Source: Ehretia macrophylla
Lineage: Eukaryota; Streptophyta; Magnoliopsida; Boraginales; Ehretiaceae
Length of the DNA stretch: 64,000 nucleotides
Direction of reading: 5' to 3'
Assembly: GCA_037974665.1 (NCBI GenBank)
Contig: CM075781.1
Location: forward strand, 37,231,735-37,295,734
In this document: piece after piece, positions 1 to 13,087 of the stretch
Numbering within the stretch: position 1 is the stretch's first letter
Layout of the letters: each line of letters opens with the position of its first letter
Made by a program: the position numbers and the translations under genes
Notes under the pieces: model-generated
Seen by the model: the letters and a program-made list of their open reading frames with translations, nothing else
Told to the model about the DNA's origin: nothing
The model's database searches: none

Positions 1-1549
1 GCTCTAAAAAGTAAAGGTGCTCTAAATTTATTTTTAAAGTCCTTCAATTTGAAGCCTCTATTGAAGATAGCCTAACGCATAAATCAAGTGATATCAGTGC
101 GCTGACATCACCACCCAACAGCAACATCGGCCAATTAATGCCACCCTCATCAGACTAAAAAAGAACAAAATTAATGCCAGCCTCGTGAATGTTAAACAAT
201 TACACATTAAAGAAATAAACGAATTTTAAAAAGAAAAGAGCGCAAGCTTCAGGTAATGTTATTGAAAAAATCCAAAAGGAAAGGAGCAAAAATCAAAATG
301 CAAAATAATTAGGCACAAAAATATTGATAAAATATTTTTGTTTATGGAATGATCTCACTATGTAAAATCTCCTATATATGAAGTAATTTTGGTTGATGGA
401 CTGTGTATTTTTATAAATTTTACTATAGATGCTCTAAAAGGAAAAAAAAAATCGTTTTACACTTCCAGTCTCTCTCACTCGTGTTATAAAAAATAAAGAA
501 TAAATAAAGCCTACGGAGGAAAATTAAAGAAAATAAAAAGAGAGGAAAATATATATCATAAAGAAAATTAGAGTAATTAAGTTTCCCTTTTGGATAGTGC
601 AAAAAAGAATGATAATTTATTTTTAGGCACAATCGTGAAAATAATTTTGAAGCTTAGTCTACAAACTCCTTGGTATAGTTTCCTTCATAACAGAATATTT
701 GATATGGAGATTAGTCTCAATTATTATCCTACTCACAGTCTTTCACAGTATGGAACACTATTTAAGTTTCTCTCAATGTTTCAAAAACACTATTAGTTTC
801 TTACAAAACTTCAAATTTACATTCCTCTAACGCTTGATTAACATATTGTTGCCACCCAAACAAATCTCAATTTTTGCTATGCGAAAAGTGTGAAGTTCAT
901 CTTCCCATCAAACCGTGTAGCTTCGAATATTTGCAAAATACCTGTTGTAACAGCATCAAATAGCAACCAAATTGTGAAAACACACAAGTGAGAATTTGGA
1001 AAAGCTCCCTTTTAGTAGATTGAAAGTTTTTACCATAGACACTACACAACAACAAGAAGTAATCTTTCTATTTTCTTTACTTTTTCATCTCGGCTGGTGT
1101 TATCGTCGAAGCAGTTTTATTAGCCATTTTTTCTTGACAAGGCTATACTACAACATTTTAGCTCTTTTGCAACACTCAATAAAAATAAACAAATCTTTGT
1201 CGAAGCTAGAGCTAAAAACACCTTATTTCGTTTCGTTCCCATTCTTCATTTACTTCTTCTCAAATCCAAGGGGCGCTTCTCATATTTAGAATCTTTCTGT
1301 GGTGTGCTTTGTTTACTATTCTTTTGTATTTTCTTCTTTTTACCACGCGATAGCTCAGTAAGCATGAATGAGCACAGAGATGGAAAGGCCAAAGACTTCG
1401 GCCTAACAGGAATGAGCAACGATGAAATAACAAGATGAGGTGCCCCAGGCATCCTATTGGGTCGAAGGTTTTGGGCTTGTAGCTTTCCCCTGTCCCACCT
1501 TCGTCGGGTAGTGCTTGTGTAGAGGGTCCGTTGTTGAGAAACATACATG
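1..1549. other. AT-rich intergenic sequence, no gene recognised
   Basis: No coding family, RNA gene or transposon terminus could be recognised in this stretch. The longest open frames (about 100 codons on either strand near 1246-1548) overlap each other in different frames, lack recognisable domains and end in low-complexity lysine- or serine-rich tails, so they look like chance openings. The piece at about 1380-1540 is less AT-rich than its surroundings and may belong to an unrecognised repeat. Confidence 0.5.
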
Positions 1550-2639
1550 ATAATTAAAATTTTTAATTACGAAGCAGAATAAACTTCGTGTATCCGTTCA
1601 TGGTTTTTAACGCAGATTTAATAACATACAATAAATTTAATCTAATTAAATTTAACGCGCAGTTTTGGAATTACCTCTTGACACGAAAATTACGGTAGAA
1701 TATGAGACGAGGTTTCCACGCGTGAAGCCTATAAGATTAGTGCACACAGAATTCGGGCTATCAACTGGATTTCACCCCCACTAGAGTTTCTAGAGAAATC
1801 CTATAATTTTATTCTGACATAGAAAGTGTGCTAGCTTTTCATGTGTCATAATACTACAATATATAGGAGACACATATGACGTAGGGTCACATGTGGACCA
1901 GTCTTAAACTGACCAGTCTTAGACCTTATAATAACCAGATCAATATCTAATTACTATGAGGCCAATTAAATTAATATTAGGACGATATTAAAATTAATTT
2001 AATCTTTTCTCTAACCCAAATAATTCGCAAATTCCTTTTGTGTGTGACCACTTAGGTTCATAATTAATCAGTAGCAAATAGTTAATTCTACTAATTAATT
2101 AAATTAAAACTCCTTCTAATTAATTTGCAAATCGCGAGTGACACATAGTAGTATGTCACGATTACTCAATTAAAAATGAAGTGCAAGTACACGAACCCAT
2201 TTAAGAATTTCTATGCAACCGAATCCTACTGTCTAAATTATCCCGATCAAGCCAAAGTCATGAATAGGGTCGTCAAACTCTATTACTTGACCATATGCCA
2301 AAATCCATTTAATTAGTAACTTATAAATAATATGTGGAACAACTTTCACTATTCCATATTGGCCAAGAATTTCTAATTATTTGATTAATAGATCATATAG
2401 GATCCCCAATTGACAGATTTTGTATCTATACACACATATCTCCATGACGGAATAGATCATAATTACTGAATATATTGTCTAATCCGTTATTAGGACTAGC
2501 TTAATTGTACTAGCAAATTAAGATATTCATAATCATGAAAAAACTATGGTATCTTAAGTCCGAGGATTAATTGCATGATTTCATTATACAATGAATTATT
2601 GACCAATCCATGTAATTCATTGTATTGGTGGTCAAGTAT
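1550..2639. repeat. Unclassified AT-rich repeat-like sequence
   Basis: This stretch is non-coding and rich in short ATTAATT-type runs. Its style resembles LTR sequence, but no LTR pair, primer-binding site or coding domain is visible here, so no class is assigned. It stops where fragments of the neighbouring Athila-like LTR begin near 2640. Confidence 0.3.
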
Positions 2640-4717
2640 TGTGTGAATTCTAATGCAAATGCACGTATCGTAACAAATAATAAAGTAGTAAGTAAAGATC
2701 GTTCCCACAAGGACTGGAAATATTAAGTAACGAAATTGGTATAGCTCTAACTTTATTTGAACAATCACGAATTGAGAGTTTGCAAATAATATCTAAAGAA
2801 TTGACAAAACTTATAAAACTAGTAATTAACGCAATTACTGAAAAAGTTGATTCAATAACATCGCAGGAAATTAAAAGGCATTTTTGTAAAATGGCGTAAA
2901 AAGAAGAAAATCCTATGATAAAAAGAAGAAAACACATGTGAGAAAGGGAGCTTTTTGGAGGTGGCTGACTTTTGGAGAGAAAAGAAACGTTCTAGCAAGA
3001 GAGAAAGCAAAGGATTCGCGAGTTGAAGACGGAGGACAATTTGGAGATGGACTTCTACCACAAATTTTTTCCAAATCCTAGTTTTCTCTATCTCTCTTAT
3101 CATGAATTATAATATGTTTTGGACTTTATTTAATTTCTTTATTATGTTCTAAGTTATTTTTCTAGGGCTACAATGTAGCCAAATTATAAATACTTGAAAC
3201 TTTTGGTTTTGATTGATTAATAAACTATTTCATTTATGCGTTGAGTATTTCATGCTAAGTTTAATGCTTGTGATTATCTAATCAACAATTGCATGATTCG
3301 TGATTTAGTTTGAGACTGCAAAATCATAACTAAATTAGACCACTTGTGAAATATCATTAAATTGTCATAAGCTAGAGATAGTTTTGAGATCTAGTGCAAC
3401 GTATGAATTTCTATGGCTTAATGAGTTCCCAAAGTTCACAGTTATTACAGAGATGTAGGTAGTTTACTTAGCGGAATATGTGATTGATGCTTGAGAAAGA
3501 TTAATAACCACATTAGCAAAATTACTGGCAACGTAAAGAATAGGCATCAATTGATTTAAATCAATAGTTTCAAGTAAGATTAATCTTGGTGAAATTGGAA
3601 TCCCTAGAGCCTTTTAATTATTGAATCAACTTTTTCAGTAATTTCGTAATTGCGTTAATTGCTAGTTTTATAAGTTTTGTCAATTCTTTAGATATTATTT
3701 GCAAACTCTCAATTTGTGATTGTCTAAATAAAGTTAGAGCTACACCAATTTCAGTACTTAATAATTTCAGTCCTCGTGGAAACGATCTTTACTTACTACT
3801 TTATTACTTGTTGCGATACGTGCACTTACGTTAGAATTCATACAACAAGTTTTTAGAATGTCTATCTGTCTAACTTGTTCTGCTTAGAGTATGTGTACTT
3901 TTATTTTTCTATGTGTTTTGCTATTCCATAAAATAAACTAAAAAACAAAAAACAAAAATTTTGAAAGTGATGCTAAAAGGATAAGAAATTAGGTCGATGA
4001 CGAGTAGCATAAGAATGACATGATAGTAGTAAGGATAATTGACTGAAACATAGTTTTGTTTTACAGAAAATCCCCACCTACTGTGCACTTAGCCTCGCCT
4101 AGTTATGTTGTTGCTTAGAGAAGGTTTATGTGAATTTAAGTGAACAGAAAAATGATCATACGACTTTAGAACTTGCTTTATTGTCACTCGAGGTGAAATC
4201 ATAGGTTACATGGCATTAAAGAAATGATTTAGGCCATCTTTGGACAGCTTGAGCCTTTCTAGCCAACCCGTTAATGATTGAATATCCCTAGTCTTCCCCT
4301 TTGAGCCTAAATTAGTATTTTCTTTCTTGTGCAACCTATAATAACTTCCTTAATTTGTCAAGTTCGATTTCCCCAAATAATGACCTTCCTGCTTATAACA
4401 TGTGATTGTTCTAGGATGATTATGTGGAGCTATATTCTATATTGAAAGATGGGGGGTGTTATGCTGTGTTGTTCTTTAAAAAAATAAAATATTGAAAATA
4501 AAATGAAAAAAAGGAGAAGAGCCACACTCCTTGTAGTTAATGTCAAAATGCAAGTTTGGGGGAGTGTGGATTCTTTATGTGTTTTATAAATGTTGTGGAT
4601 GAATGTTGAGGAAATGAAAAAAAAAAAAAAAAAAGAAAGAAAAGAGATACGGTGAATACTTTTTGGAGGTAAGAAGTAGAGTTAACATGTGCTCCATTAA
4701 ACATCCTCAAATGATTG
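2640..4717 (+). repeat. Inverted, rearranged Athila-like LTR and leader fragments
   Basis: This segment is made of pieces that reappear in reverse orientation nearby. 2866-3565 matches the reverse complement of about 4718-5412. 3845-4717 matches the reverse complement of about 6135-6990. 2640-2866 is itself the reverse complement of about 3615-3850. In the plus direction 2866-3850 reads like the 3' part of an LTR, with a GTGCACTTACG-like end at about 3830. I infer fragments of one LTR family joined head to head by rearrangement or nested insertion. The pieces are diverged but easily aligned by eye. Confidence 0.65.
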
Positions 4718-6990
4718 ATAATCAATTGACATCTATTTCTTACGTTGCCAACAATTTCGCTAATGTGGTCATTAATCTTTCTCAAACATCAATAGCATAT
4801 TCTGATAAGCAAGCTACTTACATCTCTGTGATAACTGTGAACTTAAGGAACTCATTAAGCCCTAGAAATTCATGCGCTACACTAGATCTCATAACTATCT
4901 TTAGCTTATGATGATTTAATGGTATTTCATACGTGGTCTAATTTAGTTATCACTTCCCAGTCTCAAATTAAATCACAAATCATGCAATAGTTGATCAGAC
5001 AATCACAAGCATTAAACTTAGCATGAAATACTCAACGCATACATGGAATAGTTCATCAATCAATCAAAACCAAAAGTTTCAAGTATTCACAATCTGGCTA
5101 CATCGTAACCCTAGAAAAATAACTTAGAACATAATAACGAAATTAAATAAAATCCAAAACATAGTATAATTAATGATAAGAGAGATAGAGAAAACTAGGA
5201 TTTGAAAAAGAATCGTGGTAGAATTCTATCTCCAGATTGTTCTTCATCTTCAACTCACGAATCATTCGCTTTCTCTCTTACTGCAACGTTTCTTTTCTCT
5301 CCAAAAATTAGCCACCGCCAAAAAAACTCTCTTTCTCACGTGTGTTTTCTTCTTTTTATCATAGGGTTTGCTTCTTTTCGCACCATTTTACAAAAATGCC
5401 CTTTAATTTTCTGCGATGTTGTGCAGCTGCACTATGATTGCACTACTTCTGATTTCTCATCAAATGCTTCACAAGTTGAATACAAGCTAGCCATTGGCCA
5501 TTTTTCTTCAATTTTGTCTTGAAACTGATACTTTCTCATAAAAATCACCTACATCGCAAAACAAATACAAAACCCATCAAATTGCTCCAAAAATTACTCA
5601 AGAACTAACAAATATTAAGTAGAAAGGTGCTGAAATAATATGTCAATAAATACCCCTAAACTTAAGTTTTGCTTGTCCTCAAGCAAAAGACACAACTAAG
5701 GAAAGAAACAACCTAAAAACTAAAGACTTGACACAAGACAACTCATGAAAGCAATGTTGTAATATAGTAAATTTCCACGGCCTCAATAGCAATATTTCAC
5801 AACTCAATCTTAAAAGGTAATTTTAATCATAAGCATGAGAAACCTCAACTTCACATAAATTGCATTTTACTGCAAATCCTACAAGTGACTGTGTATTGCC
5901 TCTACCCTAATCAGTTGTACCCGGATGAGTTTATGCAAGCTAAGTGAATTATTAATGGTGATCTTTTATCTAACTCATTTAGGACTTCATAAGCTTACTT
6001 TTCATGTCACTCTCTACTAATGTAGGTTAATCATAGCACTAAAGATCAGTAAGACTTTTAATTTGGTTGTAATATGTGGCCAGGGTCAAGGTAGGATAAT
6101 GGATATAACATATGGCTAAACTACCCGTAAGCACACAATCATTCGATGATGTATAATGGAGCACGTGCCAACTCTACTTCTTACCCCTAAAAAGTATTCA
6201 ACGTATCTCTTTTCTTTCTTCTTTCTTTTTATTTCCTCAACATTCATCCACAACATTTGTAAAATACATAAAGAATCCACACTCTCTCAAACTTGCATTT
6301 TGACATTAACTACAAGGAGTGTGGCTCTTCTCCTTTCTTTTCATTTTTTTTTTTTTTTCAATATTTCAATTTTCTCAAGAACACCACATCATATCACCCA
6401 ATCATAACACCCCCCATCTTTCAATATAGAACATAGCTTCACATAATCATCCTAGAACAATCACATATTACAAGTAAGAAGGTCATTATTTGGGGAAATC
6501 AAACTTGACAAGTTAAGGAAGCTATTATAGGTTGCACACGAAAAGACTAATTTAGGCTCAAATGGGTGGACTAGGGATATTCAATCATTAACGGATTGGC
6601 TAGAAAGGCTCAAGCTGTCCAAAGATGGCCTAAATTATTTCTCTAATGCTACGTAACCTAGGATTTCGCCTCGAGTGACAATCAAGCAAGTTCTAAAGTC
6701 CTATGATCATTTTTCTATTCACTTAAACTCACATAAACCTTATCTAAGCAACAACATAACTAGGCGAGGCTAAGTGCGCAATATGTGGGGATTCTTGTAA
6801 AATGAAACTATGTTTCAGTCAATTATCCTCACTACTATCATGTCATTCTTATGCTAATCATCATCGGCCTAATTTCTCATCCTTCAACGTCACTTTCAAA
6901 ATTTTTGTTTTTTGTTTTTTGTTTTTATGGAATAGTAAAATAAAAGTACACATACTCTAAGTAGAACAAGTTAGACAGATAGACATCAAA
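4718..6990 (-). repeat. Athila-like LTR and 3' non-coding region
   Basis: Read on the minus strand, this follows the gag-protease remnant at 8622-10314 in element order. Near 5650-5690 the minus strand carries the CTTGAGGACAAGC...TTTAGGGG motif that I associate with Athila-type elements. The part at 4718-5412 is the inverted partner of 2866-3565, and 6135-6990 is the inverted partner of 3845-4717. The exact LTR borders cannot be set because the distal part is rearranged. A small open frame at 5202-5522 on the plus strand is not a gene. Confidence 0.55.
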
Positions 6991-8621
6991 TAACCACTAC
7001 TAAACTTTAAACGAGACATTATTCCCAATGGAAAAAATTAAAGAAAAGAAGGTAGAGGACTTCCCTAAATGTCCTTGTCATTCATCTGCCGAAAAGGTCG
7101 GGGATGTTTCAGCTGGTGTATGTATTCATAGTTTTAGACTTCGAAGATGAGGCACCCGAAGACACAACCTTTTTTTTATTGGATATCATTAACACTTTGA
7201 TATGATAAGCGATTTCTTCAGTCGACAATACCCAACAAACAAAGTCTCAACCACAACAACTTTGTACTCAATCAATAACACGGTCTACGTATTCAAATTG
7301 CAATGCAACACATCACAAACTTTAATGTGCATACCACGACTCAACACTAAAACCACATCTCAGTTGCATAATGAATAATTATCAATTATTTCCACAGTTC
7401 AGCAAGCCCTTCATATGTCAATTTATGTACAATAGCTTCTTTTTTTACAAACTACCACAATCACAATTATGGTGTCACAGGTTCTCACAATATAAAATCA
7501 CAATCTCAATGCCTCCATAACCCCAATAGTCATCAAGCATCACCCCAAACTTCAACCCCTAAACTGAATTGGCAAACCACGACTCAATACACACTCAAGC
7601 ACACCACACGCTACCCCTAACAGCTTATCACAACTTTTAGCAAACCTAAGGCTATGTTGAATCCCTTTTTTTTGCATAAAACAATGATTTCATACACGAT
7701 TACATCCCACAGCGAAAATGAACAATATCTATTACAACCATAATTCCTAAATTCTCAAAACTTCAATCTTTTCAACCCCAACCACAATCTCAGTGTTCAT
7801 CACTTTTTTTTCCATGAATTGTTACTCAAAGAAGTTGTAAGACACTTACTTGCACTTAGTAAAAATGCTCAATGGATGCTGGAGAAGTTCAATCACTGTC
7901 GTCTGCATGAATGACGATAGGTGGGTTTGGGTTTTTTTTTTGGCTATAGTTTGTTGTGGGTTTGTGTTTTGGTCTTAAGGTTTTGAGAGAGAAGTTTTGT
8001 GTTATGAGTTTGGGTATTGACAGTGGAAAAGAAAAAAGTTAATCTTGATTTTCAAATTTTTTTTTTCGAACTTCAAACTCAAGGACGCCAGCGCAGTTGT
8101 GCTACGCGTGCACTATTTTGGTTCCTCATGAACATATCTTGAAATCACCGTCAACGCAGCTGCGCTATTTTTCAGTGTAACAATGCTACTTCACAAACAT
8201 AACTTTAAATATTGTCAGCACCACCGCGCTACATTTCAGCGCAACAACGTTACCTCACAACTCTATTTTTCTTTGCTTTTTTCTTCAACGCACGTATCTC
8301 CCTCAATCCAAACACCATCATTTGTACATTTTCTCCCTAAATTGACTTGGTAGAACTTCTCTTTGTCTTGCCTTCCCCTAAACTTGTTCTTGAACTTAAC
8401 ATGACAAGAAAAATTTAAAAATTAGCTACGACAAATATAACTTAAAAATTAACTAAAAACAAGAAAACACAATTATTAAATCACAAAAAATAAGAAAACT
8501 CGGGTTGCCTCCTGAAATGCGCATTCTCATCTTCTTCATCACAAAATTCTTCTAGCTTATTCAATTACAAGAATTCTTTTTCACCCACTGCTTGTACACC
8601 CATGTTTTGTTGTTTAGTAGA
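6991..8621 (-). other. Athila-like non-coding region after protease; pol absent
   Basis: In an autonomous Athila element, RT, RNase H and integrase would follow protease. Here no such motifs are visible on the minus strand before LTR-like sequence starts. Between about 8090 and 8260 a GC-richer motif of the type GCGCAGCTGCGCT recurs two or three times in degenerate form, separated by about 70-80 bases. Several T- or A-runs punctuate the region. I infer either an internal deletion of pol or a gag-protease-only non-autonomous derivative. Confidence 0.5.
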
Positions 8622-9421
8622 TCAATATTCCTTGTGCTCCAATCCAACCAAAACAAAAGAATCATCTTGTAATAAGCTAGCCTCAAAGGGATCCAATTGA
8701 CCCCCATGGTTAGACATTACAACTTTTACGGCATCAATGCAAAAACAATTATCACTTGTCTTTGGGTACTTGTAAGCCTTGAACACATTAAAGGTTACCT
8801 CTTTGTCTTGCACCCTTAGCCGTAACTCACCCTTTTGGACATCAATTAGCGTTCTCCCAATTTCTAAGAATGGTCTTCCAAGAATAATGGGAATGTCATT
8901 GTCTTCCTCCATATCAAGTACTATGAAATCTGCAGGAAAAATGAATTTATTGACCTTAACGAGCACATCTTCAATAACCCCTCTAGGGTGCTTGAGCGAA
9001 CGATCAACTAACTATAGTATTACAGTAGTGGGTCTTGCCTCTCCCAAACCAAGTTTTCTGAAAATAGACAAAGGCATTAAATTAATATTGGTACCCAAAT
9101 CACATAAACCTCGCTAAAAAATAACATTCCAGTTGAACATGGAATGGTAAAACTCTCTGGATCCTTGAGTTTTGGTGGTAACTTCTTTTGTAGGATAGCA
9201 TTGCACTCCTCAATAAGTGCAATAATCTTATTATCTCCAATATTCCTCTTGTTTGAAAGAATGTCTTGCATGAACTTCACATAATTAGGCATCTGTTCAA
9301 GTGCATTTGCGAATGGTATGTTAATGTGAAGCTTCTTGAAGACCTCAAAAAACAAAGAAAACTGCTTATCAAGCTTATTCTTCTTTAGTCATTGAGGAAA
9401 TGGCATTACCATAGATGGCTC
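8622..9421 (-). pseudogene. Athila-type protease region, decayed
   Basis: This is the minus-strand continuation of the gag frame into the aspartic protease of an Athila-lineage Ty3/gypsy element. The distal gag linker (FKKLHINIPFANALEQMP, ILQKKLPPKLKDPESFTIPC) is at about 9120-9355. A DLGTNINLMP protease motif lies near 9085-9115 but is separated from the linker by a frameshift. The protease core follows with FIVLDMEEDNDIPIILGRPF, then LIDVQKGELRLRV, at 8700-8960. A CGA-to-TGA stop is inferred near 9395 and a CAG-to-TAG stop near 9015. The normal role is to mature the Gag-Pol polyprotein in virus-like particles; this copy cannot make a continuous product. Confidence 0.8.
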
Positions 9422-10314
9422 CTATGAAGGTTCTGGTTGTTTTTCCACTTTCTCTTCATCTTTTTCCTCATTCTTCATTTCACATCCCTCGTCCTTCTTG
9501 TTGGCTCTCACTGGTTCCTCTAACTCTTTACCATTTCTCAAGGTGATCGCTTTGCAATGCTCCATGCCATCTTTTCTAGGATTCACCTCAAAAGTACTAG
9601 GTAAACTTCTTTGTTGCCTTTCAGAAAACAAAGTCATCATTTGACTAAGTTGCACCTCTAAGTTTCTGATTTGTGCAGACTGGTTCTGGAGGGCAGTTCT
9701 AGTTTCATTCATAAATTGAGTCTAGGAATTAGCCAACTGTGTATGTGAGGTCGCCAACTGAGTCATTACCTCCTCTAAATTCACATTCTTCTCTGGTAGT
9801 GGTTTCTCCTGCTCAGGACACAACACATTTTGCGTATTTTTATATGGCAAATTTGGGTGATAATGCAACCCAGGATGATATATGTTAGGATATTGATTGT
9901 GTTGTTGCCCATTAAAATTTCCCACAAATTGTACTTGTTTCGCCGTGCCTTGTACAAATGGATTGCCAACCTGGCATTCTGAACTATAATGTGGACCATA
10001 GAAAAACTCACACACCACTACCATCTGAATAACATTAGCAGTTACTTGATTTTTCTGCAGCTGTTTAGCAAAATTGTTAATTTTTGCTGCCAAAACAGTT
10101 ATCGCATCAATCTTGTGGACCTCAGCTATCTTCTTTTGCGTGACTCTCTTGTTTGACCATTGCAAGTTGTTCAAGACAATATCTTCAAACAACTCATAAA
10201 CTTCATCCGCGGTCTTGTTCATCAGAGCTCCTCCTACTGATACATCAATCAAAGTTCTTGTTGTGCTTATCAGCCCATTGTAAAAATTGTGAACCTGCAT
10301 CCACTTGGGTACTC
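9422..10314 (-). pseudogene. Athila-type gag, truncated by Tekay insertion
   Basis: The minus-strand product matches the Athila Gag pattern: a VHNFYNGL...TRTLIDVSVGGALMNKTADEVYELFE block at 10170-10300, a zinc-knuckle-like stretch at about 9990-10020, and an EHCKAITLRNGKEL block near 9510-9570. The zinc knuckle has lost its second cysteine (C-E-F-F-Y-G-P-H...C), so it probably no longer binds zinc. A TAG at about 9720 splits the frame. The upstream half of gag is missing because the LTR of a plus-strand Tekay element begins at 10315. Gag would form the particle core and bind RNA. Confidence 0.82.
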
Positions 10315-12772
10315 TATGACGCCTGAGAATTTCATCACATCTTTTAAATAACTGTTACATAAATTACTTGAGCATTTTATGTGCATTTCTTTTCTTGTTT
10401 AATTGTTTTACTATTAGGCACTATTCATAAAAAAAATTTGACTGTCTTAAATGCTCGATTTAATATTTTTCCTAAACCACATGACATAAAAAAGGAGTCG
10501 GGAAATGGTAGTTTTAAGCTTTGGGGGCCGGAAGCATGCGTTTGAAAAATATTTTTTGCTTCGGTTGGATAGTGTTACATATGTAGAAACATTAGTTTGA
10601 CTTAAGTTAACATTTAATTGGAGTTTTAGGCCTATTTGACCCAAGTGTTTATGACTTTTGACCTAATATAATCTAACATGCTCATGCATATATTTAAAAT
10701 ATCATACATATACACAATATACTCATAAAAATAAAAGCAAAAATAACCAAAATATCCCCATCCCCCAACTCGACAGCCCTAGGAGGCAAAGAGGATCAAT
10801 TTTTCTTCATCCAACCTTGCATTTGACTTCTTGGATTGATCTTGGAGGTTTTTGGAGCACTTGGGAGCTTCAACCACTTGCCTACACCTAAAATTTGTGA
10901 GGAAGTTTTCAATTAAATACATGTTGAAGTTTGTCAACTTTTTGAGATTTGATGATTTGTTGTATATAGCTATTGATATGCATATAAATGGTAGTATACA
11001 TGTTTATTATGAACTATGGACTATGTTTGAGTAGTTTATAGCAAGTTGTCATGGTTGAAGCTTGAAATCTTAAGAAGATGATGAATAGTGATGAGATTTT
11101 AAGGTTTTGATGTAATTGGCTAATTAGAGTGAATTGATCCATCCTTTAGGTACTTTATACATTATTGGAACTAGTTAAACACTCACACGTAGTTAGCTTG
11201 CTCGAAAATGAGTTAAAATGAAAAATTGGCTAACTTTAAAAAGGGAGTTTTTCACGAATCATAATCTGGGCACGTTTGGGCTTTAGATTAGGTAACCTTG
11301 GGCCATGGAAGTACTTTTGGTGCTTTCGTTGCATAAAATTGGGGTCCGAATAGGGTAGTTATAATTAAAATTGGCTCGGGGCCTTCCCGAGCTTTTGCCT
11401 CCAAAGCGGGTTTTCATGGCCTTGATAGGTCTCTTTTGGCTTAATTAGGGATATAAAATGATTGGTTTATAGTTTTGTAACTTCAAAATGCATATAGGAG
11501 AAGAATGACTTGGTTAAAGAAAGGGGAAAAGTAGTGATTGACTACCTTGATGCTTATAAGTGATTGTGGATGTGTTATCATGTAATTATATGCTTGTCTA
11601 AAGTAGAATTGAGCTATTTGATGAGGTTGTGGAAGAAAATATGTTATTGTCTCCTTTATGTTTATATCGTGACTTTGTGCATATTGTGATTATTTGCGAG
11701 GGCGGCCTACTTTGTCGTCTCTCTTATGTGTTATTTGTTGATATTGATTCCCGTGGACTTGATTCGAGGTTGCGTAACCTTTTCGGACATAGTAGCGTTG
11801 AGAAACACAGGCAGTATCGGGCTTGCTGTGCTCCCTCGACTACCATGGTATCTATTCCCTTTCTCTCACTGAGTATACTCCACTACCCCAGAGGCGTAGT
11901 TCACCTCGTTGGGGCATATGAACCTACCTCAGGAGAAAGGGTCGTAGGATCGGGGTACATCCAGAGTACCCCATTTTTAGAGGAATAAGGGTTTTGCCGG
12001 CACCTACTTGAAGATCTTGGCTCGTGGCTCGTGATTGAAGACAAGTGAACCGTATTCTTTTTATATGTGGTTAATTACTTGTTTAACTAGTTGTGTTATT
12101 TGATGCTGAATATGTTATTATCTTGTTGCATATCATGTTGCACGCCCCAGTATGCTGTATCACCTCCCTCGCTAGCTAACATTTTTGCTCACTCCTCATT
12201 TAATATGTTTCAGGAAAAGCTGAGGTGAACCCCCAGTTAGTAGCTGTAGAAGAAGAAGAAGAAGTGCAAGTAGATCAACTTCGGTGATTTTCTTGTGTGT
12301 TAAGGTTGACTGATATGTGTGGCTTGTATGGAAGATTTTGGTTGTTGTTCTTTTTGAGACCTTGAGGTCTTGTATGTAGTGGGTGGTTGTAACTAATTTG
12401 TAATCTTGTATGTTGACTAGTAAAGTAGATGGCATGTAATAACTGACAATAGACTTATTGCTTTAGTTGTTTGCATGCTTGTGTGAACTTAGTTTATAAG
12501 TATAGCTTACTACTTATAACTTGGAGTTTAGAGAAATGCCTTGCATGCTTGTATGGTATATACACTTTGTTGTTCCAAGGATCTGATGGCCTTGAAGAGC
12601 TATTTGGCTTTATGAATCTTGGAAGCTAGGTTGTGAGAATGTTTGTTTTTGGTTCAGGACTTGTGTATGACTACTTGCAGGTACTAGTTTAATCTATGGT
12701 ACAGAGGAGACTTTATCCGTGTGTCGGGTTCGGACTTGACCTATAGCGTGGGGTTGGGTTCGGGGCGTTACT
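10315..12772 (+). repeat. 5' LTR of Tekay copy 1
   Basis: The LTR starts at TATGACGCCTGAG, which aligns with TGTGATGCCCGAG at 17782 and 63163; the first G has changed to A. It ends around GGGGCGTTACT, probably from an original ...TTACA. The first 780 bases align with 17782-18551 at an estimated 93-95 percent by eye. Open frames inside (10852-11034, 11629-11988, 12196-12435 on the minus strand) are LTR sequence, not genes. Length is about 2458 bases. Confidence 0.8.
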
Positions 12773-12778
12773 TTTAAA

Positions 12779-12791
12779 TAGTATAAGAGCT
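12779..12791 (+). other. Degenerate primer-binding site (initiator Met tRNA type)
   Basis: TAGTATAAGAGC just inside the 5' LTR resembles TGGTATCAGAGC, the usual plant primer-binding site complementary to the 3' end of initiator methionine tRNA. Two substitutions are visible. Position directly after the LTR end supports the call. Confidence 0.6.
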
Positions 12792-13087
12792 ATTTGAATG
12801 CATGAAGCCGGGTTAATTTACTTGGTAGGTGGGTAGAGGTCCATACGTGAAAGTTGAACTACGTGACTATGTGATTGTTTAATTGCCTAAGTGCTTGAGT
12901 AAGGACATGCTAGCATGTAAGAGGAGTGTCAAAGTATGACTTGATAAGAATATGAAAAGTTTAGTGTTTAATGCTTGTTAAGTATTTTATATGTTGTCTT
13001 ATGTACATAAGGTGTTTTGAAATATGTACATGTTATCTTTGTGTTATCTATTTGCCTATTATAACACTGCATTCTTCTAGCATCGAG

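Noticed and set aside
1246-1548. Two overlapping minus-strand frames of about 95-100 codons
   Set aside because: They overlap in different frames, show no domain and overlap another plus-strand frame; chance openings are likelier.
5202-5522. 106-codon frame, partly similar to one at 2650-2937 on the other strand
   Set aside because: The similarity comes from the inverted LTR fragments; stops and frame differ between copies, so it is not a conserved gene.
11629-11988. 119-codon frame
   Set aside because: It lies inside the 5' LTR of the Tekay element and has no family match.
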